DNA of 64,000 bases from Aminobacter sp. AP02 (GCF_003148805.1 NZ_QGGX01000014.1:62001-126000); one strand, 5' to 3'; positions 45,078 to 54,739 are shown, numbered from the stretch's first letter. The notes: generated by a model from the sequence alone, not told the origin. Made by a program: numbers and translations.

Positions 45078-45686
45078 TTAGTCACGCATGTCCTTGAACG
45101 TCAAGAGCTCATGCGCGTTGATGATCGCACTCGCTAGATCATCCATCGGAACGCGCTTGGCCATCGCCTGGCGGCGAATGTTCTCATACGCGTCGTGTTC
45201 GCTAAGCCCTTGCGTTTCCATCAGAATGTTCTTCGCGCGCAGGATACGGTTGTTGCCTGCCAGCTTCCGCTCGAGCTTGCGGATGCGCTTGCTGGTATTC
45301 TGCCGCTCGAGCCAGAGTGCGCGCGCTATGGTCAGATTGGTCAACAGGCCGAACGGCCGGATCGGCCGCTCGATGACTGCCAGCGCCCCGCACTCCAGCA
45401 CGACCTGCAGCGTGCTCGGATCCTCATAGGTGACGACCGCAATCAGGGCAGGATCGGATGGCTCCACGGGCCGGAACAGGCTCAGTATCTTGTCGCGGTT
45501 CTCCTGCTCGATCGAAACCAGTACCACCACGGCAGAGGGGCTGACGGCGTCAGGCAAGGGCCAGGTCGTTTCGCAGCTGCAGCCGATGCGCCTGAGGTGC
45601 TGGACAAGGGCCATCCCCGCCTGGTCCGGCGGGTGGATTACTTGGACAGGCAAGCCCTTCAGGTCCTGGAGTATGCTGGTTGGCAC
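45078..45686 (-). CDS. amiR: AmiR-type ANTAR antiterminator
   Basis: 202 aa. Residues 1-120 form a degenerate receiver-like domain (GLPVQVIHPPDQAGMALVQH, ALIAVVTYEDPSTLQVVLEC) without the phospho-Asp pattern, as in AmiR. A coiled coil (RIRKLERKLAGNNRILRAKN) leads to ANTAR (LMETQGLSEHDAYENIRRQA MAKRVPMDDL, around 150-190). ANTAR proteins bind paired hexaloop hairpins in leader RNA and prevent termination. Twelve bases after amiC; likely controlled by it and acting on the urtA leader. Confidence 0.92.
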   Translation of the reverse strand: MPTSILQDLKGLPVQVIHPPDQAGMALVQHLRRIGCSCETTWPLPDAVSPSAVVVLVSIEQENRDKILSLFRPVEPSDPALIAVVTYEDPSTLQVVLECGALAVIERPIRPFGLLTNLTIARALWLERQNTSKRIRKLERKLAGNNRILRAKNILMETQGLSEHDAYENIRRQAMAKRVPMDDLASAIINAHELLTFKDMRD

Positions 45687-45698
45687 CGAAACGATCCG

Positions 45699-46853
45699 CT
45701 AAGCCTTGCGTTTCATCTGATGGGGTTTGCTCATCCAATCATCGAATGACGCCGTGACGAAATAGGGATCCGGCCTGACCCTCGTTTCGGACTGCCAGAT
45801 GATGTCGAACTTGCCCTCGGCGTTGATCCGTCCAATACGTGACCACAGTTCGGTATGATGGTTGTCCGGGTCGATGCGTATCCGCCCTTGCGGCGCTTCG
45901 AACTCCAGGCCGGCGAGATGCCTGGCCAGCGCTTCCGGCTCGTCCGTGCCTGCCAGCTGCAGCGCCTTGGCATAGAGGTGGACCTGGAAGTAGGCGGCCT
46001 CGGCGCCGGCTGTAACAGGTGCATCGGCACCGAACCGCTGCTTGTAGGCGGAAACGAACCGGCGCGCCTGCGGCGTGTCGAGCGTCTCGAAGAACGACGC
46101 TGAGGTCAGGTGCCCTGCCGCAATGTCAGGCGACATCTCCGCGACTTCCGCTTCGGTGGTCGTCAGGCTGGCGATCGGCATCGTTGCGACGTCGAAGCCA
46201 GCCTCCTTGTAGGCCTCGTAGAGCATGACAGCACCCGTACCGACGACCGTTGAGACGACGATGTCGGGCTTCAGCTTGCCAATCTGCTTGATGACACGAT
46301 TGAAATCCTTCCGTACCGGTTCGACCGGCACATAGAGCTCGTCGAGAATGGTGCCCTTTGCCCTTGTGACCAGGTCCATGACGACGCGGTTGTATTCATA
46401 GGGAAACACGTAGTTCGAGCCGACCAGCAGGAAACGTGTGCCGTAATTCTCGATCAGGTAGCGCGCGAGCTGGACGGCGTTCTGGTTCGACGAAGAACCC
46501 GTATAGATGCAACGCGTCGAATACTCGAACCCTTCGTAGAAGGTCGGGTAGAACAGCATGCCGCGATAGGCTTCGATTTCCGGCAGGACGGCTTTTCGCG
46601 CTGATGACATATAGCATCCGAAGATAATCTTGATGCCGTCCTCGGCGAGCAGGCGGACGGCAAGCTCCTGGTACTTCTTGGCCGAACATTCCGGATCGTA
46701 GAAGGTGGCGCTAATCCCGCGCCCGCGAACGCCGCCGGCTGCGTTGATTTCCTCGATCGCAAGGCGCGTCGCGTTCGCTTCAGCCGTTTCGGCCGCCGCG
46801 GTCACTCCGCTGTTGGAAAACAGCACGCCAATCCGCCAGTCACCAGTCGCCAT
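45699..46853 (-). CDS. amiC: AmiC-type amide/urea sensor protein
   Basis: 384 aa from ATG at 46853 (MATGDWRIGVLFSNSG); AGGTGG precedes it, and the longer frame starts only with TTG. No signal peptide, so it is cytosolic, as AmiC is. The binding-protein fold is clear: FGCYMSSARKAVLPEIEAYR, LFYPTFYEGFEYSTRCIYTG, SNYVFPYEYNRVVMDLVTRA, HLTSASFFETLDTPQA. In Pseudomonas AmiC sequesters AmiR until an amide binds. It heads amiCR upstream of the urt-ure cluster. The 46854-47122 gap shows no other gene. Confidence 0.93.
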   Translation of the reverse strand: MATGDWRIGVLFSNSGVTAAAETAEANATRLAIEEINAAGGVRGRGISATFYDPECSAKKYQELAVRLLAEDGIKIIFGCYMSSARKAVLPEIEAYRGMLFYPTFYEGFEYSTRCIYTGSSSNQNAVQLARYLIENYGTRFLLVGSNYVFPYEYNRVVMDLVTRAKGTILDELYVPVEPVRKDFNRVIKQIGKLKPDIVVSTVVGTGAVMLYEAYKEAGFDVATMPIASLTTTEAEVAEMSPDIAAGHLTSASFFETLDTPQARRFVSAYKQRFGADAPVTAGAEAAYFQVHLYAKALQLAGTDEPEALARHLAGLEFEAPQGRIRIDPDNHHTELWSRIGRINAEGKFDIIWQSETRVRPDPYFVTASFDDWMSKPHQMKRKA

Positions 46854-47122
46854 GCGATACAAGCCACCTATTGAGCAGGTCGATATGATACTACCCGGTC
46901 ATCGGCGCGAGCCGGGCGGAGTCTGCTTTGGGAGATTTGGGAAACGCCACTGTTTCCAGTCCCATAGAGATATCCTGACAGCTCGGGAAAGGCAACGCGG
47001 CTCTGCGATTCTGCCGCGCCAGCGAAGAGTGCCCGTGGCAGCAGCATCCCAGCCGCAGCCGGCTGGAATGGCGGAATGTGCCCGGCCTTTTGTCTTGTTC
47101 GAACGCTCCGCGCGATTGACCG

Positions 47123-48385
47123 TCAGACGTTGCCGGTGAGCATATCGTACAGAGCCAGCGTCACCACATTGGTCGCCAGCACGAGATCGTCGATCTTGAG
47201 CTTCTCGTCTGCGCGGTGCGCGTTGGCTTCGAGCATCGTGCGCGGGCCGGCGCCGTAAAGCACGGTCGGGATACCGGCGTTGCTGTAGTGCCGCGCGTCG
47301 GTATAGAGCGGCACCCCATGTGTCGAGACGGGCTCGCCGGTTAGTTCCGAAGCATACCTCTGCAAGGCGCCGGCCAGGCGCTCCTGCCCGTCGAGGGGCT
47401 TCAGCGGATTGGCCAGCATCAGCTGGCGGACATGGCACTCGACGCCAGGCATTTCCCGCGCGGTCGCCTCAATGAAGGCAATCAGTTCACGCGCCACGTC
47501 AGGACCATTCTCTTCCGGGATCATCCGGCGGTCGACGCGCATCACGATCTTGTCGGGAACGACATTGGTGTTGATGCCGCCCGAGATGAGCCCCACCACC
47601 AGCGACGGCGTTGTGATGCCTTCGACCGACGAGCGCTGCTCCGAAAAGCCCGAGCGCAGCGAATAGAGCCGGCTTAGGATATGTGTTGCGGCCTCGAGCG
47701 CATCGATGCCCGTCTCGGGCCGCGCCGCGTGGGCGGATTTTCCGCGCACGTCGATGTCGAGATGCAGGCAGCCATTGTGGGCGGTGACGACACCATAGGA
47801 AAGGCCGGCGCATATCGCGTAATCCGGCTTGGTCAGTCCCTGCTGCAGCAGGTAGAGCGGGCCGATGTCACCGCCGACCTCCTCGTCATAGGTCAGGTGG
47901 ATCTCGATCGTGCCCGACAGCTTTTCGCCAAGCGCGCGCAGCGCCAGCAGCGCATAGGCATAGGTGACGAAGTCGGACTTCGAGGTTGCTACGCCACGGC
48001 CGTACATCCAGCCGTCCTTGATCACCGCGCCATAGGGATCAACCGTCCAGCCTTCGCCAGGAGCCACGACGTCGCCATGCGCATTGAGCGCGATCGTCGG
48101 ACCTGGACCGAATGTGTGCCGGATAATCAGGTTGGTGGCGCTGATCATGCCTACACTGGCGACCAGCGCGTCTGGCACCTTGTGTCGCTCGACGGTGAAG
48201 CCAAGGCCTTCGTACAGCTGGGCAGCGCGGTCGGCATGCGCCGCGCAGTCGCCGGGCGGGTTGTCTGACGGCACCTTGACCAGTTCCGCCAGCATGCGCG
48301 CCTGGTCGTCGCGATGCGCACGGATGTACGATAGCAGACGCTCTGAACCCAGGCCGGGGCTTTTTGCGATGGGGTTCGGTTCCAT
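47123..48385 (-). CDS. M20-family amidohydrolase (ArgE/DapE-like)
   Basis: 420 aa zinc-type hydrolase. Seen: LNAHGDVVAPGEGWTVDPYG (first ligand His, catalytic Asp), IHLTYDEEVGGDIGPL (Glu-Glu pair), LHLDIDVRGKSAHAARPETG (lid-domain His) and the late TDARHYSNAGIPTVLYGAGP, NAHRADEKLKI. At the place where M20 enzymes have a bridging Asp (GRGxxDxKG) this protein reads GRGVATSKSD. Its start overlaps the AllC-like stop (TAATG), so it belongs to the ureide operon; possible roles are hydrolysis of an N-carbamoyl or ureido intermediate. Confidence 0.85.
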   Translation of the reverse strand: MEPNPIAKSPGLGSERLLSYIRAHRDDQARMLAELVKVPSDNPPGDCAAHADRAAQLYEGLGFTVERHKVPDALVASVGMISATNLIIRHTFGPGPTIALNAHGDVVAPGEGWTVDPYGAVIKDGWMYGRGVATSKSDFVTYAYALLALRALGEKLSGTIEIHLTYDEEVGGDIGPLYLLQQGLTKPDYAICAGLSYGVVTAHNGCLHLDIDVRGKSAHAARPETGIDALEAATHILSRLYSLRSGFSEQRSSVEGITTPSLVVGLISGGINTNVVPDKIVMRVDRRMIPEENGPDVARELIAFIEATAREMPGVECHVRQLMLANPLKPLDGQERLAGALQRYASELTGEPVSTHGVPLYTDARHYSNAGIPTVLYGAGPRTMLEANAHRADEKLKIDDLVLATNVVTLALYDMLTGNV

Positions 48386-49632
48386 TACGGTCTTCCCTGA
48401 AAATTCTCGATGAAATGCAGGAGCGCTGACGCCCCCGTTGCGACGTCGGCGGCCGTGACCGACTCCTCCGGCGAATGGCTGATGCCGTCTTTACAGCGTA
48501 CGAAGATCATGCCGATGTCGGTCATCGCGCTCATCGCCATGCCGTCATGGCCGGCGCCGCTGGGAAGGTGCAGCGGCCTTACCCCCGTGCTTTCGACCGA
48601 CGCCGTCATCTGGCTGACGAACCCGGGCGCGCACGGACACGACTTGAGATCGAGGATCGTGTTGATGTCGATGCCTACCCCTCGGAGGGCCGCGATCGCC
48701 CGGGCAGCGATGTCAAGTTCGCGGAAGGCGGAGTGGCGGTTGTCGTCGGCCTGCGAGCGCAGGTCGACAGTCAGCGAGACCTCGCCGGGGATTACATTGA
48801 TCGACCCGGGCTCGGCCTTGATGAACCCGACGGTGCCGACCGTGTCTGGATAGGCTGAGGCGACGCGCTCGACCGCAAGCGCAATCTCGGCAGCCGCCAG
48901 TAGCGGGTCTTTGCGCATTCCCATCGGCACCGTGCCGGCATGGTTGGCCGCGCCCTTGAGCTTGATGACGGCACGCGTCTGGCCGCTGATCGCGGTCACC
49001 ACGCCGATCGGCAGGTCCGCCGCTTGCAACACCGGCCCCTGCTCGATGTGGAGTTCGACGTACCCGATCAGCTCATCGGGGCGATGGGAAGCCTTGCCGA
49101 CAGCGTCGGGATCAAGCCCAAATTCCATCATCGCCTCGCGGACGCTGAGGCCGTCACCGTCCTTCGCATTGAAGAGGTCCTCACCGAATTGCCCGGTGAT
49201 GGCGCGGCTTCCGGCGAGCGTCGTCCGGAAGCGCGTGCCCTCCTCGTCGGCGAATGCCACGACCTCGACGCCAAAAGGCAGGCGCCGGCCACGGCCATGA
49301 AGCACCGCGACGCAGTCGAGCGAGGTCAGCACGCCAAGCGGACCGTCATAGCAGCCGGCATGAACCACGCTGTCCATATGCGAGCCGGTGAGGAGATACG
49401 GGCCGCCACCGCTGTCGGAATGATAGCGGCCAACGACGTTGCCGGCCTCGTCGATGCGCGCGTCCATGCCGGCATCGCGCATCCACCCGGCAATGGTTTC
49501 GGCCGCCATACGATGCTGCGGCGACAGGTAGAGCCGCGTCACACCGGCACCCGGCTCGGTGATGCTGCCCAGTTCGTCGCAGCGTTGCATGATGCGCCGC
49601 CCGGCGTCGGTTTCGTTGAGGTAGGTCGACAT
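48385..49632 (-). CDS. allC: Allantoate amidohydrolase / N-carbamoyl-amino-acid hydrolase family
   Basis: 415 aa from ATG at 49632 with AGGAG about 12 bases before it. Zinc-ligand motifs of the M20C/HyuC-AllC group are complete: LTGSHMDSVVHAGCYDGPLG, VVAFADEEGTRFRTTLAGSR, YVELHIEQGPVLQAADLPIG, LPSGAGHDGMAMSAMTDIGM, and KDGISHSPEESV. AllC hydrolyses allantoate to ureidoglycine/ureidoglycolate, CO2 and ammonia; HyuC relatives open N-carbamoyl amino acids. Neighbouring PuuE and racemase genes favour the allantoin pathway. Confidence 0.9.
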   Translation of the reverse strand: MSTYLNETDAGRRIMQRCDELGSITEPGAGVTRLYLSPQHRMAAETIAGWMRDAGMDARIDEAGNVVGRYHSDSGGGPYLLTGSHMDSVVHAGCYDGPLGVLTSLDCVAVLHGRGRRLPFGVEVVAFADEEGTRFRTTLAGSRAITGQFGEDLFNAKDGDGLSVREAMMEFGLDPDAVGKASHRPDELIGYVELHIEQGPVLQAADLPIGVVTAISGQTRAVIKLKGAANHAGTVPMGMRKDPLLAAAEIALAVERVASAYPDTVGTVGFIKAEPGSINVIPGEVSLTVDLRSQADDNRHSAFRELDIAARAIAALRGVGIDINTILDLKSCPCAPGFVSQMTASVESTGVRPLHLPSGAGHDGMAMSAMTDIGMIFVRCKDGISHSPEESVTAADVATGASALLHFIENFQGRP

Positions 49633-49657
49633 GATCTGTTCTCGGACTCCTACGCCG

Positions 49658-50566
49658 CTACTGCCGCTCAGGTGCATGGTGCTTGTGCCAGTGGCGGGCG
49701 ATCTCATCACGCCGGCAGATCCAGACGCCCTCGTGCTTCTGGACATAGTCGAGGAAGCGGAGGAACGACGCCCAGCGCCCAGGACGGCCAACAATGCGCA
49801 GATGCAGCCCGGTCGACATCATCCGCGGTGTCCTGTCACTCTCGCGGTAGAGCACGTCGAACGTGTCCTTGAGATAAGTGAAATACTGGTCGCCGGAGTT
49901 GAAGCCGGCGGTCGCCACGAAACGCATGTCGTTGGCTTCGAGCGTGTAGGGAATGCGCAGGTGCTGCTTGCCGTTGACGTTTTCCCAGTAAGGCAGGTCA
50001 TCGGCATAGGTGTCGGAATCGTAGAGGAAACCGCCCTCCTCGACTACGAGCTTGAGCGTGTTGGGGCTGCAGCGGCCGGTGTACCAGCCGACCGGCCGCT
50101 CGCCCGTCACCCGCGTGATGGTGTCGATGGCCAGCTTCATCTGGGCGCGTTCGGTGTCCTCGCCCATCCACTGGTGGTCGATCCACTTCCAGCCGTGGCT
50201 GGCGATCTCGTGGCCGAGGGAGTGCATGATCTTGCCTGCCTCGGGGTAGTGGTGCAGCGCCAGGCCGTTCGCCAGCACCGTGGTGGTGATGCCGCGCTGC
50301 TTGAACTCGTCGAAAACCCGCCAGAACGCCACGCGCGTTCCGTACTCGTAGAGCGACTCCATGTTCATGTTGCGCACGCCAAATAACTGCGGCGCGCCGA
50401 TGATGTCGGAGATGAAGTTCTCCGAATGGGCATCACCATGCAGGACGCAGTTCTCCGAGCCCTCCTCGAAGGCGACGATGAACTGCAGCGCGAGCTTGGC
50501 ACCGTTCGGCCAGTTGGCCATCGGGGGGCGCCTGCCGTAGCCGACCATATCGCGGGGGTATGACAT
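49658..50566 (-). CDS. puuE: PuuE-type allantoinase (polysaccharide-deacetylase fold)
   Basis: 302 aa, the usual length for cofactor-independent allantoinase PuuE. Signatures are MSYPRDMVGYGRRPPMANWP, FIVAFEEGSENCVLHGD, VFDEFKQRGITTTVLANGLA, GHEIASHGWKWIDHQWMGED (deacetylase NodB-like His pair), GWYTGRCSPNTLKLVVEEGG and MSTGLHLRIVGRPGRWASF. It opens allantoin to allantoate. 25 bases separate it from the AllC-like gene. Confidence 0.92.
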   Translation of the reverse strand: MSYPRDMVGYGRRPPMANWPNGAKLALQFIVAFEEGSENCVLHGDAHSENFISDIIGAPQLFGVRNMNMESLYEYGTRVAFWRVFDEFKQRGITTTVLANGLALHHYPEAGKIMHSLGHEIASHGWKWIDHQWMGEDTERAQMKLAIDTITRVTGERPVGWYTGRCSPNTLKLVVEEGGFLYDSDTYADDLPYWENVNGKQHLRIPYTLEANDMRFVATAGFNSGDQYFTYLKDTFDVLYRESDRTPRMMSTGLHLRIVGRPGRWASFLRFLDYVQKHEGVWICRRDEIARHWHKHHAPERQ

Positions 50567-50604
50567 TGTTCGATCCTTTCTACCTGTTCCGGACAGACAC
50601 TGGC

Positions 50605-51348
50605 CTAGTCGCGCGGTGCGATTTCAAGATGCTTGACCGACCCGCTCAGCCGCTTGGGCAGCGGATAAGCGAGGTCGCCGAACTTGCTTGTGCCGAGCCT
50701 CAGGGCGACGATGCCCTCGACAAGCTTGGTTGCTGCGGTGACGCCTTCAATGACCGGAACGCCGATCTGTTCCTGGATATGCGCGGCCAGGTCGGCCATG
50801 CCGGCACAACCGAGCACGATGGCCCCGATGTCGTCCTCGGCGACCGCGCGACGGCATTCCACGACGATGTCGCGGCATGCCTCCATACCGGTCTCCTCGA
50901 GTTCGAGAACCTCGAGCCCGCAGGCCCTGACCTTCCGGCACTGGTGTTCGAAACCATGGATCTGCAGCAGGTGCTCGCAGATGATCTTGGTGCGGGCGAG
51001 CGTGGTGACCACCGTGAACCGGGTCGCGACGATGCTGGCCACATGGAAGGCCGCCTCGGCGATGCCGATGACCGGCCCCCATGCGATCTCGCGAGCGGCG
51101 AGATAGCCCGGATCGCCGAAGCAGGCGATGACGTAGCCGTCAACGCCGGTGCCCTCACCTTCCCGGATTTGTTCGAGGATGCCGATCGTGCTCAACGCCT
51201 CGTCATAATGGCTTTCGATAGACGGCGGGCCGCTCTCGACCGAGACTGACAGGATCTCGGTGCCTGGCGAAGCGACGCCTTGTGCCGCCGCCAGGTTCTT
51301 CTTGGCGAAGGCGGCGGTGGTCGTCGGATTGATGATCTCGATCTTCAT
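50605..51348 (-). CDS. Asp/Glu/hydantoin racemase family, likely allantoin racemase
   Basis: 247 aa. Two catalytic Cys are in YVIACFGDPGYLAARE (first) and AIVLGCAGMADLAAHIQEQI (second), spaced as in hydantoin and allantoin racemases (HpxA). It starts with MKIEIINPTT, the family opening. It would interconvert allantoin enantiomers so that the stereospecific allantoinase can use both. Between puuE and the transporter ATPase genes on the same strand. Confidence 0.9.
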   Translation of the reverse strand: MKIEIINPTTTAAFAKKNLAAAQGVASPGTEILSVSVESGPPSIESHYDEALSTIGILEQIREGEGTGVDGYVIACFGDPGYLAAREIAWGPVIGIAEAAFHVASIVATRFTVVTTLARTKIICEHLLQIHGFEHQCRKVRACGLEVLELEETGMEACRDIVVECRRAVAEDDIGAIVLGCAGMADLAAHIQEQIGVPVIEGVTAATKLVEGIVALRLGTSKFGDLAYPLPKRLSGSVKHLEIAPRD

Positions 51349-51357
51349 TGTCTGCCC

Positions 51358-52074
51358 CTAGCCGCCGAGATAGGCGCGGCGAACGTCGTCGTTCTCGGCC
51401 AACTCGTGCGACGGCCCCGACAAGGCAATCTTGCCGGTTTCGAGCACGTAGGAGTGGCTCGAGAGCTTGAGCGCCATGCGCGAGTTCTGCTCGACGAGGA
51501 TGACGCTGACGCCATTGTCCCGGTTGATGCTGGTAATGAAACGGGCGATCTCGCGAACGATGATCGGTGCGATGCCGAGCGAAGGCTCGTCGAGCAGCAA
51601 AAGCCGTGGCTTGGACATCAGCGCCCGGCCGATCGCCACCATTTGCTGCTCGCCGCCGGACAGGCTGCCGGCCTGCTGGCCGATGCGTTCGCGCAGACGA
51701 GGGAACCGCGTCAGGATACCCTCGAGATCGGCGGCGATGCCCGCATTGTCCTTGCGGCGGTAGGCTCCCATCAGCAGGTTGTCGCGCACGCTCATGAACG
51801 GGAAGATACGCCGCCCTTCCGGCACCATTGCCACACCGCGCGCCACGATCTGGTCGGGGCCCTTGCCATCTATGCGCTCGCCGTCGAACCAGATCTCGCC
51901 GCTTTCGGGCGCGGTCAGGCCTGTGATTGCGCGAAGGATAGAAGACTTGCCGGCGCCATTGGCGCCGATGAGGGAAATGATCTGCCCCTCGCCCGCGGTC
52001 AGTGACACGCCTTTGACGGCGCGAACCCTGCCGTAGGACACGGCCAGGTCGCGGATCGAGAACTGCGCGCTCAT
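51358..52074 (-). CDS. livF: Branched-chain-type ABC transporter ATPase (LivF)
   Basis: 238 aa. DLAVSYGRVRAVKGVSLTAG, Walker A GANGAGKSSILRAIT, MVPEGRRIFPFMSVRDNL, signature LSGGEQQMVAIGRALM, Walker B LLLDEPSLGIAP and VEQNSRMALKLS are LivF hallmarks. The start overlaps the livG stop by four bases. Second ATPase of the putative ureide importer. Confidence 0.95.
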   Translation of the reverse strand: MSAQFSIRDLAVSYGRVRAVKGVSLTAGEGQIISLIGANGAGKSSILRAITGLTAPESGEIWFDGERIDGKGPDQIVARGVAMVPEGRRIFPFMSVRDNLLMGAYRRKDNAGIAADLEGILTRFPRLRERIGQQAGSLSGGEQQMVAIGRALMSKPRLLLLDEPSLGIAPIIVREIARFITSINRDNGVSVILVEQNSRMALKLSSHSYVLETGKIALSGPSHELAENDDVRRAYLGG

Positions 52075-52841
52075 AGGCCGATCTCCGTGTCTTCTGCGCC
52101 GAGATAGGCTTCGATGACTTTCTCGTTCTGCTGGATCTCCGCAGGCGTTCCCTCGGCGATCTTGCTGCCGAAACTGACGACCACGATGCGCTCGCTCACC
52201 GACATCACCGCAGCCATGTCGTGCTCGACTAGGATAGGCGTGACACCCTCGTCGCGGATCTTGCGGATCAGCTCGACGCCGCGCTTGGTCTCGTCCGAGT
52301 TCAGCCCGGCGAACGGCTCGTCCAGCAGGATGAGCTTCGGCTTGGCTGCAAGCGCCACCGCGATGCCGAGATTGCGCAGCATGCCGTGCGGCAAGGCAGC
52401 CGAAACCGTATTGGCAAGGTGTGTCATGCCGAGCAGGTCGAGCACGTGGTCGGCATAGTCGCCGGCCGCCCGTTCGTCTTTGCGAGCGCGTGGCGACCGG
52501 AAAATCATGCCGGCCAGCGAAGCCTTGCAGTCCTTGTGGTAGCCGAGCAGTACAGTTTCGCGCACGGTCATGTCCTGGAAGCTGGTGTTTTCCTGGAACG
52601 TCCTGACGATGCCGTGGCGAGCCACCGCATGCGGTCCGATGCCGGTAATGTCCTTGCCGTTGAAACGGACGGTACCGCTCGTCGGGTTGAGGAAGGAGGC
52701 GATAAGCTTGAAGCAGGTGCTCTTGCCGGCGCCGTTGGGGCCGATGATGGAAAGGATCTCTCCGGTACCAAGCGTGAAGTTGAGATCGTTTACCGCCGTC
52801 AGGCCACCGAAGATCTTGGTCAGTCCGCGAACTTCAAGCAT
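52071..52841 (-). CDS. livG: Branched-chain-type ABC transporter ATPase (LivG)
   Basis: 256 aa from ATG at 52841 with GGAGG six bases before it, overlapping livM by eight bases. LivG motifs: GPNGAGKSTCFKLIASFLNP, GIVRTFQENTSFQDMTVRET, LPHGMLRNLGIAVALAAKPK (a LPHGxLRxLGIA variant of the usual LSYGQQRRLEIA), LLDEPFAGLNSDETKRGVEL, LVEHDMAAVMSVSERIVV. Confidence 0.94.
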   Translation of the reverse strand: MLEVRGLTKIFGGLTAVNDLNFTLGTGEILSIIGPNGAGKSTCFKLIASFLNPTSGTVRFNGKDITGIGPHAVARHGIVRTFQENTSFQDMTVRETVLLGYHKDCKASLAGMIFRSPRARKDERAAGDYADHVLDLLGMTHLANTVSAALPHGMLRNLGIAVALAAKPKLILLDEPFAGLNSDETKRGVELIRKIRDEGVTPILVEHDMAAVMSVSERIVVVSFGSKIAEGTPAEIQQNEKVIEAYLGAEDTEIGL

Positions 52842-53871
52842 TGGGCGCCTCCTCCGACTTGCCGGAGCGCCGCTTGATGACACTCAGGATTCCGTTTGGC
52901 ATGAGCAGGATGCAAAGGATCATCAGACCAGAGAAGATGACGGTCTGATAACGGTGGAAATCATGCAGCAGTTCGAAGCTGCTCATCATGACGACCGCTC
53001 CAACCAGCGGGCCAACGACGAATTCGAGGCCGCCGACAAAGCAGTAGACCATGAAGTAGACGCTATCGAGCACCTGGAAGGTGGTGGGGTAGACGTTCTG
53101 CTGCAGGGTGGCGAAGAAGGCTCCGCCGGCGCCGGCGTAGAAGCAGCTCACCATAAACGCGACGACGCGATACTTGGCGACATTGATGCCAAGGCTCGAC
53201 GCCAGGTCCTCGTTCTGCCTCAGCGAGCGGAACACCGCGCCGACACGGCTGGTATCGAGCAGCCACATGAACCACAGCCCGAGCAGCATCATCGTGCCGG
53301 CCAGGTAGAAGAACGGCAGCCGTGCGCCCTTTTCGAAAGCTGGAATGATCGTCAGCCCGAACAGCGACAGCTCTCCCGGCAGTGGCAAATCTACGATGCC
53401 CTGCGCTCCGTTGGTCAGGGCCGGAAAACTCAAAGCGGTCAGCCGGCATGCCTCGGTAATGCAGAGCGTGATCATGGCGAAGTAGACGCCCTTGAGCCGC
53501 AGCACCGGCCAACCGATCAGTCCACCCAGAAGAGCCGCAACTGCTCCCGACAACGGAAGGCAGATCCAGAACGAGATGCCCAGACGCGACACCAGTATGG
53601 CGGTGACGTAAGCGCCGATCAGTGCAAATCCTGCCTGGGCGAGATTGATGCGGCCGATGGCGAAGGTCAGCCAGACGCCGAAGCTGATGAAGCTGACGGC
53701 GGCCATGGTGGTGAACACGTTGAGCAGGTAGCCATTGGCGCCGAAGACCAACGGAATGGCGACGAAATAGGCGGCAGCGATCAGCAGCCCCAGCCCGACG
53801 GGCTTCAGCGAGGAGCTTCGCTGCTCGCCTTGAGACAGGTTCACGTTTGGCATGGAGATGGTCTTTTGCAT
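52834..53871 (-). CDS. livM: Branched-chain-type ABC transporter permease (LivM)
   Basis: 345 aa with about nine helices. FGVWLTFAIGRINLAQAGFA is the conserved LivM opening, VLRLKGVYFAMITLCITEAC the second signature and VFRSLRQNEDLASSLGINVA the docking loop. Seven bases after livH. Confidence 0.94.
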   Translation of the reverse strand: MQKTISMPNVNLSQGEQRSSSLKPVGLGLLIAAAYFVAIPLVFGANGYLLNVFTTMAAVSFISFGVWLTFAIGRINLAQAGFALIGAYVTAILVSRLGISFWICLPLSGAVAALLGGLIGWPVLRLKGVYFAMITLCITEACRLTALSFPALTNGAQGIVDLPLPGELSLFGLTIIPAFEKGARLPFFYLAGTMMLLGLWFMWLLDTSRVGAVFRSLRQNEDLASSLGINVAKYRVVAFMVSCFYAGAGGAFFATLQQNVYPTTFQVLDSVYFMVYCFVGGLEFVVGPLVGAVVMMSSFELLHDFHRYQTVIFSGLMILCILLMPNGILSVIKRRSGKSEEAPNA

Positions 53872-53878
53872 GGTCGTC

Positions 53879-54739
53879 TCAGCCCCAGGGCTTACCCATG
53901 ATCCCGTTCGGCCTCACGATGAGGAAGCAGATCACGATCAGGAAGATGATGAGAAAGGTCAGCGATCCGGGCAAAAGCGCGTAGCCGACGGATTCAAGGA
54001 AACCCAAGACGAAGCCGCCGAGGATGGCTCCGGAGAGCACGCCCGCGCCGCCGATCATGATCATCAGGAATGCCTTGATCGAAATGGCGGTACCGGCGCC
54101 GGTGTGAACGGCGAAGATCGCCACGAGCAGGCCGCCGGACAGGCCGGCAAGGCCGGTGCCGAGGCCGAAGCCCATGGCAGAGAGCCATTTGAGATTGACG
54201 CCCTGGAGGGCCGTCGCTTCGCGGTCCTGGGCCATGGCCCTGAGTGCCCGGCCGGTCTTGGTGTAGCCGATGAAGGCCATCAGGGCCGCGATCAGCATTG
54301 CTGCGACGACGATGACGACGATGCGTCCGGTGGGCAGCCTGGCGCCGAAAAGGTCGACGACGCCGGTAGCGATCGGAGGAACGCCGCGCTGCTTTTCGCC
54401 GAAGACGATCAGCGCGAGGCTTTCGAGGAACACTGCCGTGCCCATGGCAAGCAGCATCGTCACCTCCTCGCGTTTGACGCGCAGCATCACCGGCCGGAAC
54501 AGGAACAGTTCCATGGCCACGCCGAGCAGGCCAACGATGACGAAGGACATGACGAGGCCGAACCAGAACGGCAGCCCGAACACTACATTGAAGTAGTAAA
54601 CGACGAACCCGCCGATCATGTAGAGCTGACCATGGGCGAAATTTACCACCTTCATGATGCTGAAGATGATGGTGATGCCGAGCGCGATCAGCGCGTAGGT
54701 CGTTCCGACGACAAGTGCATTGAGCATAACCTGCGTCAT
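53879..54739 (-). CDS. livH: Branched-chain-type ABC transporter permease (LivH)
   Basis: 286 aa; ATG with AGGAG seven bases before it. MLNALVVGTTYALIALGITI, VVNFAHGQLYMIGGFVVYYF and GRALRAMAQDREATALQGVN are typical of LivH. It forms the channel with LivM. A strong hairpin lies between it and the binding-protein gene. Confidence 0.95.
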   Translation of the reverse strand: MTQVMLNALVVGTTYALIALGITIIFSIMKVVNFAHGQLYMIGGFVVYYFNVVFGLPFWFGLVMSFVIVGLLGVAMELFLFRPVMLRVKREEVTMLLAMGTAVFLESLALIVFGEKQRGVPPIATGVVDLFGARLPTGRIVVIVVAAMLIAALMAFIGYTKTGRALRAMAQDREATALQGVNLKWLSAMGFGLGTGLAGLSGGLLVAIFAVHTGAGTAISIKAFLMIMIGGAGVLSGAILGGFVLGFLESVGYALLPGSLTFLIIFLIVICFLIVRPNGIMGKPWG

